The notes under the pieces were generated by a model, which did not search any database, had not been told where the DNA came from, and saw only the letters and a program-made list of their open reading frames with translations. Positions 26,947 to 35,713 of a stretch of 64,000 nt of DNA are shown in pieces. Position numbers and translations under genes: made by a program. Source of the stretch: Streptomyces bluensis (lineage in GTDB: Bacteria; Actinomycetota; Actinomycetes; Streptomycetales; Streptomycetaceae); contig NZ_BMVM01000011.1 in assembly GCF_014650715.1 (NCBI RefSeq), positions 186,001-250,000 on the forward strand. Direction: 5' to 3'. Numbering within the stretch: the first letter of the stretch is position 1; every line of letters begins with the position of its first letter.

Positions 26947-27875
26947 GACGCTAGTCCGAAGTCGTCCTGCACCGGTTCGACTTCACCGCGGCAGGCCCAC
27001 GGGGAACAGCCGTCGATGACGCCCTGCTCCAGCTCCTCCAAGTCTGTTTCGGTGTCGGTGAGTTCCTGCTGCATTGCCGCCCATTCGGCGGCAGTGACGT
27101 GGTCGATCGGGGCTTCGCTGAGAGGGACGCGGGAGCGGTGGAGAAACGCCTCACCGAGCAGCCTGTTGCCGGTGGCGTTGGCGCGGGCGTTCCCCTTGCG
27201 GATGGCCGCGTCGAACTCCACCACGTCCTGCCATTCCTCAGGGGAGTTGTCGCGGATATGCCGCCATTGGGCGTTTCCGTGGAACGGACACCCGAGGCAG
27301 CTCGATTTCGGCGTATCGGCCAGTCCGAGCGAGGTCAGGTAGCGCAGGCAGTCGGATCGCGACCAGCCCATGTCGATGAGCGGATGCCGGTTGCGCATGT
27401 ATTTCACATCGGCGTCCTTGGCCCGATGGAATTCATCGGTGGAAATGCCGACCCACTGCTCGACGAACACGCCCTTGGGAATGCGTGCCGGATAGGGGTA
27501 GCCGAGGAGTTCCCGGACCTTCTTCTTGATCGGCTTTATTTTGTATTCCCCGGTGCACTGGCGCCGGGTCATACCGGGTCTTCCATCCTTGTTGAGGACG
27601 TAGAGCGGCATGGACGCGAAGCGGTGGTCCGGGTCCAGGGCGTCCTTACGGATGTTTCCCGAGGAGACCCGCAGGACGGGTATACCTGCGGGTTCGGCTA
27701 TCTCACGTTCCAGGCGGTCCAGGTGCGCATAGACGGCCCCGGGCTCCCAGCCTGTGTCGGCGAAAATCGCGTAGTCGACCTTCGGGAGAATTCCTTTGGC
27801 TGACAGGGCGAGCATAGCGCTGGACTGAATCCCGGCGCCTAGTGAAATGGCTCTGAAAGCGGGAAGTTCGGAAAT
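26943..27875 (-). CDS. PP-loop / PAPS reductase-like protein, probable ATT start
   Basis: The PP-loop motif SLGAGIQSSAM lies upstream of the first ATG in frame (27815), so the protein must begin earlier. Between the preceding in-frame stop and this motif there is no ATG, GTG, TTG or CTG; ATT 27875 lies six bases behind AAGGA and is the best start, giving about 310 residues. Further features: FADTGWEPGAVYAH, a Cys in RRQCTGEYK, and SSCLGCPFHG with two cysteines that could bind metal or an Fe-S cluster. Family members activate substrates with ATP, for example in sulfur transfer to sulfate, tRNA or DNA. It is coupled to the C5-methyltransferase by a four-base overlap, so a role in DNA modification is attractive but unproven. 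Confidence 0.8.
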   Translation of the reverse strand: MSELPAFRAISLGAGIQSSAMLALSAKGILPKVDYAIFADTGWEPGAVYAHLDRLEREIAEPAGIPVLRVSSGNIRKDALDPDHRFASMPLYVLNKDGRPGMTRRQCTGEYKIKPIKKKVRELLGYPYPARIPKGVFVEQWVGISTDEFHRAKDADVKYMRNRHPLIDMGWSRSDCLRYLTSLGLADTPKSSCLGCPFHGNAQWRHIRDNSPEEWQDVVEFDAAIRKGNARANATGNRLLGEAFLHRSRVPLSEAPIDHVTAAEWAAMQQELTDTETDLEELEQGVIDGCSPWACRGEVEPVQDDFGLAS

Positions 27876-28804
27876 GACGGGTCCTTCGGGAGGTGAGAGT
27901 CAGAGTGCGGCCCGGCGGCGAGGTGGGCGATGCGGGCGCTGATGAGGGCGGGGTGGCGGATGGGCAGGGCGTGCGTGGTGCGCGGGAGGATCTCCAGGCG
28001 GGCGCCGGTGAGGCGGTCGGCCAGCTGTGCGGTGTGAGCGGCGGGGATGTGCTGGTCGTCTGCGCCGGCCATCAGCAGCAGCCGCCCGCCGAGCTGCTCC
28101 AGCACGGGCAGGTGGCTCGCCCGGTAGCGGCGCAGGGACTGCCAAAGCGCTGCGAGATCGGCCGTGGGGGTGTGGCGTACGCCGTGGCGGCACGGCAGCG
28201 GTTTGTCGTCCGGTCCGGTGCCGGGGCGGGGTGTGAGGGTGTAGCGGTGAGTATCGGGGAGCAGGCGTCGCACCCAGTCCACGGCCTGGGGTGCGTGGGT
28301 GCAGGTCAGGGCGAACAGGCTGCGTCCGGCGGCCAGTAGCAGGGCGCGCGGGCTGCGGCCGGGCAGCACGCTCGCGCCGTGGGCGGTGGCCGACAGCAGA
28401 GCCATGCCCCGGATCCGGGGCCGGAGCTGGGGGTGCAGGGCGGCGAGTTCCTGGAGGATGAGGGCGCCGAGGGAGTGGCCGGCGAGCACCAGTGGTCCCG
28501 TGGGGGCGAGGGCGCGCAGGATGTGGTGCAGGTCGTCGGCGAGCTGCTCGATGGTCAGCGGTGCTTGGCCGCGCGGGGTGTTGCCGTGCGCGCGCTGGTC
28601 GTAGCGCAGCACGTTGAAGCCCAGGCCGGTCAGGTGCCGGGTGTGAAGGCGCCACAGGTCCGCGGTGACCGACGCGCCGTGCACCAGCACGATCGTCGCG
28701 CCGTCGGACCGCGGGCGGGCTGGGGTGTCGCGGTAGACGGACAGCGCAGTGCCGTCAGCGGCGGAGACCGACAACACCTCCGTGGCAGAAGGCGGATTGG
28801 GCAC
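27839..28804 (-). CDS. Alpha/beta-hydrolase
   Basis: A protein of 321 residues; GTG 28804 is seven bases behind GGAG. The fold signature is complete: oxyanion segment VLVHGAS at about 40, nucleophile elbow LAGHSLG with Ser near 111, acid in MAGADDQHI and catalytic His in RTTHALP. The family covers esterases, lipases, haloperoxidase-like enzymes and lactonases; substrate unknown. Its 3' end overlaps the beginning of the PP-loop gene by 37 bases, so translation may be coupled. No signal peptide is seen. Confidence 0.85.
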   Translation of the reverse strand: MPNPPSATEVLSVSAADGTALSVYRDTPARPRSDGATIVLVHGASVTADLWRLHTRHLTGLGFNVLRYDQRAHGNTPRGQAPLTIEQLADDLHHILRALAPTGPLVLAGHSLGALILQELAALHPQLRPRIRGMALLSATAHGASVLPGRSPRALLLAAGRSLFALTCTHAPQAVDWVRRLLPDTHRYTLTPRPGTGPDDKPLPCRHGVRHTPTADLAALWQSLRRYRASHLPVLEQLGGRLLLMAGADDQHIPAAHTAQLADRLTGARLEILPRTTHALPIRHPALISARIAHLAAGPHSDSHLPKDPSFPNFPLSEPFH

Positions 28805-28949
28805 AGAGGGACTCCGGAGAGGGGGGATCAGTAGAGGGGCAGCCGGGCACCGTCCACGCGGTGCCGGCGAGGGAAGTCGTCCGTCCGGCATGGCGGTTGG
28901 CCACGTGAAGCGGGCGGGGCGGAGAAGCGGGCTTCGCGGGCCCGGGCGC

Positions 28950-29426
28950 TCAGCGGCGCCGGGTACTCGGTGCGCTGCGGTGCTGACCTGTGGGGTGTGC
29001 GGTGAAGTGCCGCGGCGGAGCTGGTGGCCAGAGTTGGGTGGCCGAGGACGGGAAGGTGGCCTGGGCGAGGTGGTTGAGGACGGCCAGTCCCTTGTCGGTC
29101 AGGGCCAGGCGCTGGCCGATAAGGGACGCGGGGTGGGCGGTGTGGTCGCGGTAGGCCAGGCCCTTGCGTTCCAGGGCGTGCCACGTGGTGATCGCGATGT
29201 GCGACGAGGTCTGGGTGTCCACGTACGGCGAGCCGTTGCTCCGCAGCCGGACCCGGCTGGGCGTGCGGGCGAGGACCCGCAGGGCGGCGCGCTGCTGCCA
29301 GCTCAGGCGGCGCACGATGGCGGACAACTCCGAGGCGGGAAACGGCGGTTCGCCGGGACCGCAGGGCTGGGTGCTCCCGCACTCCGCCGAACGAGACGGC
29401 AAGCTGGGCGGGGTGGTGCCGGTCAT
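28950..29426 (-). CDS. Small accessory protein, winged-helix-like
   Basis: A protein of 158 residues; ATG 29426 overlaps the preceding stop (ATGA). The central part ITTWHALERKGLAYRD followed by RLALTDKGLAVLNHLA resembles a winged helix of the kind seen in small plasmid regulators. The N-terminus is Pro/Ser-rich, and the C-terminus ends APSTRRR. No family recognised. It is the last gene of the conjugation-region array before the hydrolase. Confidence 0.65.
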   Translation of the reverse strand: MTGTTPPSLPSRSAECGSTQPCGPGEPPFPASELSAIVRRLSWQQRAALRVLARTPSRVRLRSNGSPYVDTQTSSHIAITTWHALERKGLAYRDHTAHPASLIGQRLALTDKGLAVLNHLAQATFPSSATQLWPPAPPRHFTAHPTGQHRSAPSTRRR

Positions 29427-30265
29427 CGCGTGAGTCCCGCAGCCTGTTTCGTCGCAGGAGGTGGCACAGCCGTCGCCCGAGCGGCGGCCGTGGCGGGTTT
29501 GTGGTGGGCGAGGGCTCGGTGGCCTTCGGCGGTGACGTCGAGGCGCTGGCCCTGGTGCAGGGATGTCGTGGTGTCCACGGCGACGAGTTCTCGTTTGATC
29601 AGGGAGTTTAGGGTGGCGACGTTCACGGTGGTCCGGTCCTTGTCGATGGCCTTGAGCACGCCGTATCGGCTGATCACGTAGCGGGTGCCGCCGCCTGCGG
29701 ACAGCCAGCCGAGGACGGCGTACTGGCTGTCCGTGATCTTCGGCGGCGGGGTCGTCTGGCTCTGGTCCTGTTCGGCGTGCTGCTTCAGGTCCCGGGTGAT
29801 GCCGCTGGCGAGGTAGTAGCAGCCGGTGTGGGCCAGGTCGAGCTGGTGGGCGGCGTTAGCGAGGTGCTCCGCCATGGCCGGGACTGCCTCCGCGTGCCGG
29901 GCCTGGCGCACGGCTGCTTCATCGGCCGGCGGGCCAGGGAATGCGGCACCCTCCAGCGGATTGGCTTCCAGCGCGCAGGCCAGGTCGGAGGCGGCGAGAC
30001 TGGCGGCGAAGACGACGGAGGCCAGCGCCTCCAGAGACGGGCGGCTACCGGGGACAGCGGTGTAATGGCTGCCGTCGAGGGCGCCGAGGCGTTCCATGGC
30101 ACGTTGGACCAGCCCGTGGGTGGCCACAATCTTCGACGTGAGCTGCTGCCGGGCGTCGGTGCCGGGCGTGAGGGTGAGGGAGCGGATCTCGCTGTGCAGG
30201 TCCTCGAAGTCGCGGCCGAGCTGCCGCAGGCGGGCGATCTCGGCGTTCAGATCGATCTGTTGCAT
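29423..30265 (-). CDS. Accessory protein with C-terminal winged-helix-like domain
   Basis: A protein of 280 residues from ATG 30265. The first 150 residues are helical (IARLRQLGRDFEDLHSEIR; LAASDLACALEANPLEG). The C-terminal part (SQYAVLGWLSAGGG ... TVNVATLNSLIKRELVAVD ... LDVTAEGHRAL) has the look of a winged helix related to the neighbouring 158-residue protein. It could be DNA-binding, but no catalytic motif or known domain is recognised. The last residue is Arg. Confidence 0.65.
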   Translation of the reverse strand: MQQIDLNAEIARLRQLGRDFEDLHSEIRSLTLTPGTDARQQLTSKIVATHGLVQRAMERLGALDGSHYTAVPGSRPSLEALASVVFAASLAASDLACALEANPLEGAAFPGPPADEAAVRQARHAEAVPAMAEHLANAAHQLDLAHTGCYYLASGITRDLKQHAEQDQSQTTPPPKITDSQYAVLGWLSAGGGTRYVISRYGVLKAIDKDRTTVNVATLNSLIKRELVAVDTTTSLHQGQRLDVTAEGHRALAHHKPATAAARATAVPPPATKQAAGLTR

Positions 30266-30295
30266 GGTGCTGTTCCGGGGAAGGGGAAGTGGTGG

Positions 30296-30892
30296 TCAGC
30301 GGCGACGCCGCTGGGCCTGGTCCGGGGAAGGCGGCGCAGGCGCGGACGGAGGGCGCGAGGGCGCGGGCGGGATGTCCTGGAGGGTCGGCATCCCGAGGTC
30401 GACGCGCACGCGGAGGCCGTAGGAGTAGAGGTGGGTCTCGGCACGCACGACCGCTTTCACGGCGTCGGCCTCGCTCAGCCCAGCAGGCAGCGTGTACTCC
30501 TGCGACGACTTGGTCGGGGTGAAGCCGTACTGGGCGAGGACATCGCCGGCGCTGTCCGTGCAGGCGGTTGCGGTGACTGTGCCGTCGTGGAAGCGGATGG
30601 TCGCCTCGGGCTCGGCACCGTTGGCGCTGGGGTGGCGCGTGGTCCGGGCGAGGTCGACGAGGTCCATGGTGTGGGCCATGAGCCCGTAGGCCGCGACACC
30701 GGCGCGTTCGTGCGCGTCCTCGCCAGTCTGGGGTGGCAGGAGGTAGAGCGTGCGGCCCTGGTGCTCGTGGGCGGTGAAGCCCGCCCCGGTCAGCATGCGG
30801 GCGGCGTTGCGGATAGGGCGGTTGACGATGACGAAGGTCCATCCGTCGTCGGTCGAGCCGATGAAGACGTCGTGGTGGTCGGTGATGGCCAT
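30296..30892 (-). CDS. Accessory protein of a plasmid paralogue family
   Basis: A protein of 198 residues; ATG 30892. The segment NRPIRNAARMLTGAGFTAHE followed by GRTLYLLPP shares the pattern helix - GF - strand - Y/W-x-L - long helix with three other proteins of this region (41430, 41792 and 42219). The C-terminal tail is Pro-rich and ends QRRRR. Function unknown; cytoplasmic by appearance. Confidence 0.65.
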   Translation of the reverse strand: MAITDHHDVFIGSTDDGWTFVIVNRPIRNAARMLTGAGFTAHEHQGRTLYLLPPQTGEDAHERAGVAAYGLMAHTMDLVDLARTTRHPSANGAEPEATIRFHDGTVTATACTDSAGDVLAQYGFTPTKSSQEYTLPAGLSEADAVKAVVRAETHLYSYGLRVRVDLGMPTLQDIPPAPSRPPSAPAPPSPDQAQRRRR

Positions 30893-30911
30893 GGCAGTCC
30901 GGGTGGTGGGG

Positions 30912-31430
30912 TCAGCGGCGGGGCGGGCGCGGGGTGGTGCGCGCCGCTGTGGTGGGCGATGGTGGAGGGGAGCCTTTGGACTCAAGCGCGGGGTTGAGGC
31001 TGGTCAGGGAGGCGCGGGCCTCGTCCAGGGCCTGGTGGGCGTGGCTCAGGTGCGCGTGCAGGTCCCTGTGGCGGTCGATCGCGTCGAGTTGCCAGTCGAG
31101 GGTGGTCGGGGCGCCGGGTTGTGCGAGTGCGGCGAGCGGGGTGAGGGCCAGGGTGTAGTGGGCCACGGCATGGCCGATATGTCCTGCGGTCTGGCTGAGG
31201 GTTTCGGCCGGATGCCGGGCGGAGGAGGTCTGCTGGCCCTCGTTGAGGTGGTGGTGGGCGTCTCCGGCGAGCCGGATGGCGAGGTGGCCGAGCAGCTCGA
31301 TGTGGCGCAGGGCAGTGAAGAAGCCACCGGGGCCGCCAGCGATGCGGTGTTCGCGGATGTCGGCGATGACCGCGTCGAGCGCAGCGCCCACAGTCAGATC
31401 GTCGAGATCGCTGGGTTCGTACGGGGCGAT
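30912..31430 (-). CDS. Small helical accessory protein, possible ATC start
   Basis: The strongest ribosome-binding site (CAGGAG) stands seven bases before ATC 31430, and the codons from there (APYEPSDLDDLTVGAAL) have the same bias as the rest, giving about 172 residues. GTG 31391 is the first conventional start but has no Shine-Dalgarno sequence. The protein is almost all helix (ALDAVIADIREHR; HRDLHAHLSHAHQALDEARA), with a Pro/Thr tail ending PRPPRR. No family recognised. It lies downstream of the coupling-protein gene. Confidence 0.6.
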   Translation of the reverse strand: MAPYEPSDLDDLTVGAALDAVIADIREHRIAGGPGGFFTALRHIELLGHLAIRLAGDAHHHLNEGQQTSSARHPAETLSQTAGHIGHAVAHYTLALTPLAALAQPGAPTTLDWQLDAIDRHRDLHAHLSHAHQALDEARASLTSLNPALESKGSPPPSPTTAARTTPRPPRR

Positions 31431-31489
31431 GAGCCATCTCCTGACGGAAGTTGAGGAGGAACAGGGCGCTCAGGATCGGTCAACCGTTC

Positions 31490-33277
31490 CTAGGCCGCAG
31501 GCCCGAAGTCACTCTGTTTCGGCGCTGCCTTGGCTACGGCGCGGGCGGTGATGGCCTTCGAGGCGCGGGCGGATGCGGCGGCCAGCTCGTCGGCGCCGGG
31601 CTCCAGGTACCAGGGGCGCAGGTCGAGCATGGCGGCCCGCATGCCGGTGGCGAAGCAGAGCGCGGTGCCCTTGGGCAGTGCGCGGATCGCGTCGGCGGGC
31701 AGGATCCGCTCCTGCCGCATCGACACAGAGGTCGACGTGCCGGACTCGGAGTGGGAGGTGGAGGTGGTCTCGACATCGTGGTCGCCGATCAGTCGGGAGA
31801 GCTTGTCGGCGAAGTCTGGGTCGTCGATGCCGGAGCCGATGACCTTGACGGTGGAGGCGGACCACATGGCGTCCATGCCTGCGTCGCCCCAGACCTTTTG
31901 GCCCTGGCGGTAGGACTGCAGGATGGTGACCGGGATGATCCCGCGGCTGCCGAGGTGGGAATACAGGTCGGGCAGGTCGCTGATCTTGCAGACGTTGGCG
32001 GCTTCGTCGAGGATCGCGAGCATCGGTGGGTCGAGCCGTCCGCCGGCGCGTTCGGCCTGCGCGGTTGCGGCGCGCATCACGGAGTCCGCGCATGCGGCGA
32101 TCAATGCTGACGCTCCTCCTCCGCCGTCCTTGGACAACAGGTAGAGCGTGTCGGTGGAGTTGACGAACTCCGACGGCCGGAACTCGGGGACGTCCTTCTG
32201 CGGGGTGACCCAGGCGGCGATCTCGCTGTTCAGTAGCGCGGCGGCGTACTGGCGAGCCGTCTCGTAGATGCCGTCCCTCGTCTCCGGCGGGCCTTCCACG
32301 GTGCCCTTGAGCTGCGCGGCGACGGCGGTGAAGCCGTGGTCCCGGAGGATGTCCAGCGGCGTGCGGTCCGCGGGGAAAGCCAACCACTGCATGACGTCCG
32401 TGATCGGGCGGTCGTCGAGCGCTGCTGCAAGGAACAACTGCGACAGGATGTTGCTGCCGGCCTTGGACCAGAAGTCGCCCTGCTGGGAGGCGTCCACCGA
32501 AGCGGCGAGGAAGTGCCCGGCCAGTCTGCCCGCGCCGTCGAGGGACTTGGCGTCGGCGAGGGGGTTCCACCACATCTCGCGCGCCGCGTGCGCGATCTGC
32601 TGTGGGTCCATGGCCCACGTCTGCCCTACGCTCGCGCGGGCGGCGTAGGTGGCGGTGAAGGCGTCGCCTGCTGCCTTGTTCGAGGTCAGGAGGACCGGGC
32701 CGGGGGCGTTGAGGATGGAGGGGATGGCGAGGCTGGTGGTCTTGCCGGAGCGCGGCGCCATGATGGCGACGGCGACGTCCTCGTACCCCATGCGCACCTC
32801 ATGACGGGTCCCCTGAAGGTTGCCGAGGAGGATGCCCGTGTCGCGGGCTTCAACGTGTTTGGCGTTCTTGAGACTTGGGCGCAGGGATCGGGCCTTGGCG
32901 GTGATCGCTTTGGCCATGAGCGGCTCGATGTCCCGCGGCTTGGCCATTCCGTTGATCTTTTTCCGGCCGCCGCTGCGGTTCTTGTGGCGGGCCCACAGGA
33001 CACCGGCTGTGGCACCGAGTGCGAGGAGGACGACGGTCGGGACGATGCGGGTCCCGATGAGCAGGGACGTTTCTTCGGCCTTGGGCCAGAGCTGGTCGGG
33101 GTGGAGCAGGGCGACGGTCGGCTGGTAGGGAGCCCAGGTCCCCCCGGTGAGGTAGGCGGTGATGTTGCCGGACAGCCAGGCGAGGTGGGAGAGGGGAACG
33201 AAGACGGCGAGGACTGCCAGGAGGAGTCGGAGGACGATGTCGTAGCCGTCGGTGCTGTTGGCGGAGTTATTGGACAG
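31490..33277 (-). CDS. VirD4/TraG-type conjugative coupling ATPase, probable CTG start
   Basis: About 595 residues. The first conventional start (ATG 32947) would cut off two membrane helices that are clearly coded in frame upstream (VLRLLLAVLAVFVPLSHLAWL and RIVPTVVLLALGATAGVLW), so I start at CTG 33277, eight bases behind AGGA. Walker A is MAPRSGKTT near 173, Walker B is MLAILDEAANV, and a TraG-like C-terminal segment (RQERILPADAIRALPKGTAL) follows. Type IV coupling proteins sit in the inner membrane and feed substrate to the secretion channel. It is encoded about 19 kb downstream of the VirB4-like gene, separated by accessory genes. Confidence 0.82.
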   Translation of the reverse strand: MSNNSANSTDGYDIVLRLLLAVLAVFVPLSHLAWLSGNITAYLTGGTWAPYQPTVALLHPDQLWPKAEETSLLIGTRIVPTVVLLALGATAGVLWARHKNRSGGRKKINGMAKPRDIEPLMAKAITAKARSLRPSLKNAKHVEARDTGILLGNLQGTRHEVRMGYEDVAVAIMAPRSGKTTSLAIPSILNAPGPVLLTSNKAAGDAFTATYAARASVGQTWAMDPQQIAHAAREMWWNPLADAKSLDGAGRLAGHFLAASVDASQQGDFWSKAGSNILSQLFLAAALDDRPITDVMQWLAFPADRTPLDILRDHGFTAVAAQLKGTVEGPPETRDGIYETARQYAAALLNSEIAAWVTPQKDVPEFRPSEFVNSTDTLYLLSKDGGGGASALIAACADSVMRAATAQAERAGGRLDPPMLAILDEAANVCKISDLPDLYSHLGSRGIIPVTILQSYRQGQKVWGDAGMDAMWSASTVKVIGSGIDDPDFADKLSRLIGDHDVETTSTSHSESGTSTSVSMRQERILPADAIRALPKGTALCFATGMRAAMLDLRPWYLEPGADELAAASARASKAITARAVAKAAPKQSDFGPAA

Positions 33278-33449
33278 GGTGCGGTTCCTGTGATGCGGGA
33301 GTCGAGGGGCGAGGCAGCTACCGGATGCGGGCTGCCGGGGCCACGGGCGGCCGGGTAGGCGGTGACGTGGTGCCGGGTGATGCCGTCGCGTCGCGGGCTA
33401 GGAACGAGGCTGCTGTCGCCCACGCCGGCGAGGTGGCGCGGGGCGACGG

Positions 33450-33517
33450 TAGACGAGTTGCTCGGCCTGGTTACGGGTCTCGGCGGCCTCGCGGCGCCTG
33501 CGGTCCTCCTCCGCGTA
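33450..33517 (-). pseudogene. Small dnaK C-terminal fragment
   Basis: The minus strand reads YAEEDRRRREAAETRNQAEQ and then LVY, a stretch nearly identical to the alpha-helical lid region of DnaK (typically AEEDRxRREEAETRNQ). Homology stops on both sides and the frame soon ends. It is a stray fragment of about 23 codons in the gap between two genes, presumably brought in by illegitimate recombination. Confidence 0.6.
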
Positions 33518-33547
33518 CGTACGCGACAGGGACGGTGCGGGACACCG

Positions 33548-34144
33548 TCACCTCCGCGCCGGGCTGTGCCGGCCGGGAACGGAGGCTGCGGTCGTGGTCG
33601 GCGCCGGGGCCAGGGCTGAGGGCGCGTTGCGGGCGGCGGCGTGAATGTCACGGATGATGTGTCCGTGGGTGGCCCAGTCGTCGAGTGAGCTCCACGCCTC
33701 GGCATGGTGGGCGGCGAGCGCGTCGTCGAAGACCTCGGTCCCGGGCCGAGTGTCGGCGGGCAGGCTGTCGAGGGTCTGGAGCCACTCGTCATGCAGGGCG
33801 TCGAGCCGGGCGAGTGCGTCGCGCAGCGTGCCCAGTTGCCACACCCAGCGGTTCTGCACCGCGCGGGCGGGCAGGGAGGCGAGCTGGATCTCGGCGGTGG
33901 CCAGCAGCTGGTGCGCTTGCTCGCGGACGGCCTCGAACGCGTCGGCTGTGTCGGCGTCGCGCTGGGCGGCACGCAGACCGTAGGCGTCATCGTCGTACGG
34001 CCAGCCGTCGAGGTCGGTGTGTTGGTCGGAGTAGATGTTCCAGGCTGCGAGGATGAGTTCGCTCTCCCGCAGGAAGGCGTCCAACTGGTCCAGCTGCAGC
34101 TGGTGGATCTCGTTCGGGGCGGGCGTGGTGGGGATCAAAGGCAT
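33548..34144 (-). CDS. Helical accessory protein
   Basis: A protein of 198 residues from ATG 34144. It is mostly helix with leucine spacing (LDQLDAFLRESELILAAWNI; QLGTLRDALARLDALHDEWL), with no catalytic motif, signal or membrane segment. The tail is Ala/Pro-rich and ends HSPARR. It follows the DUF317 gene at 34214 by 69 bases. Function unknown; it belongs to a class of small helical proteins encoded many times in this region (36508, 39512, 43418, 47471, 49839, 51677). Confidence 0.65.
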   Translation of the reverse strand: MPLIPTTPAPNEIHQLQLDQLDAFLRESELILAAWNIYSDQHTDLDGWPYDDDAYGLRAAQRDADTADAFEAVREQAHQLLATAEIQLASLPARAVQNRWVWQLGTLRDALARLDALHDEWLQTLDSLPADTRPGTEVFDDALAAHHAEAWSSLDDWATHGHIIRDIHAAARNAPSALAPAPTTTAASVPGRHSPARR

Positions 34145-34213
34145 TCCGGGTGCAGGTTCTGGTGCGGGGGCAGGGTGGGTGGTGAGCCGGGTGGCCGGGC
34201 CGCCCCGGCTTGG

Positions 34214-35041
34214 TCAGCGCCCCCGGACGGTGACCGGGGATGCGGTGGCAGGGGCTGGTCCGCTCTGCGCCGGTGGCGCGGCGCTGCGTCGGACTTTGCG
34301 GGCAGCGACGCGGGCGGCCTTCAGGCGCGCCTCGTGGGCGGCGGCGAGTTGGTCGCCCTGCGGTCCGCGCTGATGCTGGCTGACCAGATGGGAGTGCGGA
34401 ACGTCGTACCGGCCGCGTTGCACGGGCTCGTCGCTGGCCAGGGCGGCGGCGAACGCGGCGATCAGATGCTGTGGCATGTTGTCGTCGAGGGAAGCGCGCC
34501 ACAGCCGGTTACGGCCGCCGAGCCCGGTGGCGACGGTGGCTTCCGCGGTCCAGAAGAAGCGCTCGGCGGGGGATATGGTCCAGCGGCGCAGGCTCAGGAT
34601 GCCGTCCGGATGCGCGGCGGTCTCGTTGCCGTTCTCGTCGCGCTCGTAGGTCCAGCCCGCCGAGGTGAGGGCCGACCAGACGTCCGGGGTGGTCTCGGGT
34701 GTCGGCTGAAGCAGAGCGTCGGTGAGTGAGGCGAGGATCTCGACAGGGGTGTTGCCGCCGAACTCCGTGTACCAGCGCCGCGCTTCAGGTCCGCCGCGGA
34801 TGCGCCACCATGCGGCGTACGGCTCTGGTCCGGGTTCCAGGACCAGGGTGTGCTGGTAGTCGGGACTGGCCAGGAGGACGTGGGGATAGTCCGGGTCGGA
34901 ATGGTTCTTCCACCCTGCGGCGCGCAGCGTCTGGCTGATGCGTCGGGGATCGCCGCGTCCGGCCAGGTACCGAGGGCGGGTCTCGAACCAGATGGTGTTG
35001 TGTGGCTCGTTGGCGCGGGTGGGGAAGTAGGGGTGGGTCAC
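34214..35041 (-). CDS. DUF317 domain protein
   Basis: A protein of 275 residues from ATG 35041. RPRYLAGRGDPRRISQTLRAAGW, split in the usual way, opens a first DUF317 repeat; a second begins at TPDVWSALTSAGWTYERDENG. Each repeat carries the conserved Trp-rich and FGGNTPVEI / DDNMPQHLI segments. DUF317 proteins are frequent on Streptomyces plasmids such as SCP1; their function is unknown. The tail is Ala/Lys/Arg-rich and ends TVRGR. Two paralogues lie close by (35714 and 37160). Confidence 0.8.
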   Translation of the reverse strand: MTHPYFPTRANEPHNTIWFETRPRYLAGRGDPRRISQTLRAAGWKNHSDPDYPHVLLASPDYQHTLVLEPGPEPYAAWWRIRGGPEARRWYTEFGGNTPVEILASLTDALLQPTPETTPDVWSALTSAGWTYERDENGNETAAHPDGILSLRRWTISPAERFFWTAEATVATGLGGRNRLWRASLDDNMPQHLIAAFAAALASDEPVQRGRYDVPHSHLVSQHQRGPQGDQLAAAHEARLKAARVAARKVRRSAAPPAQSGPAPATASPVTVRGR

Positions 35042-35236
35042 TGGGCTGTTGATGAGAGAGGAATAGAGGGAGCCAGGCCGCTGCCAGTCCGCTCGGATTG
35101 AACGGCGTTGGTCAGTGTGCCGGTGGGCGTGCGATAGCGGGCGTCACCGGTCCCAGCCGGGTCACGGACTGGTTGTCGTGCGGGATGCGCCAGGAGAGCT
35201 GGGCGGAGCACTCGATCAGCTGCCGATCCGCGTGCG

Positions 35237-35602
35237 TCACGAACGGCCCTGTGCAGTACCGAGTTCGGAGTGCAGGATGGCCCGCAGTTCGTCGAGCGTG
35301 TAGTGCAGGCTGTGCTGGCCGGTCTGCTCCCATGCTGCGCTGCGCAGGTCGGCGACGAGGGTGAGGGCAGCGCCGTGCGGGATGGTGGGGTTGTCGGTGA
35401 GGGCTCGGGCGAAGGCCCGCAGCGTGTCGCCGAGTTGGATGGGAAGGCCGGCGTATTCGTCGAGCAGCGGCTCTATGAGGGCGAGTGCCGTGCGCAGGTT
35501 GGGGTTGGTGCGCAGATACTCCGTGAGCTGCGACAGGGTCTCGGCGGCGTCGCGGATGTCGTCGGGGGTGGGACTGACGTCGTCCGGGAAGTGGTCGGGC
35601 AT
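35237..35602 (-). CDS. Small hypothetical protein
   Basis: A protein of 121 residues, started at ATG 35602. Mostly helical (IRDAAETLSQLTEYLRTNPN; LGDTLRAFARAL). No recognised domain. The stop at 35237 is followed by about 195 bases, before the DUF317 gene at 35041, in which I see no gene. It ends AQGRS, one of the few array proteins without a terminal Arg. Confidence 0.6.
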   Translation of the reverse strand: MPDHFPDDVSPTPDDIRDAAETLSQLTEYLRTNPNLRTALALIEPLLDEYAGLPIQLGDTLRAFARALTDNPTIPHGAALTLVADLRSAAWEQTGQHSLHYTLDELRAILHSELGTAQGRS

Positions 35603-35713
35603 GAAGGGTCCTCGGGGTGAGTAGGGAGGCGGGCCCGGGTGGAAGACCGCGGGTGGGGGCGCGTCGGCCCTGTCGGGTTGGGTGAGGGCGGTGCGGATGG
35701 CCACGGTGTGTCG

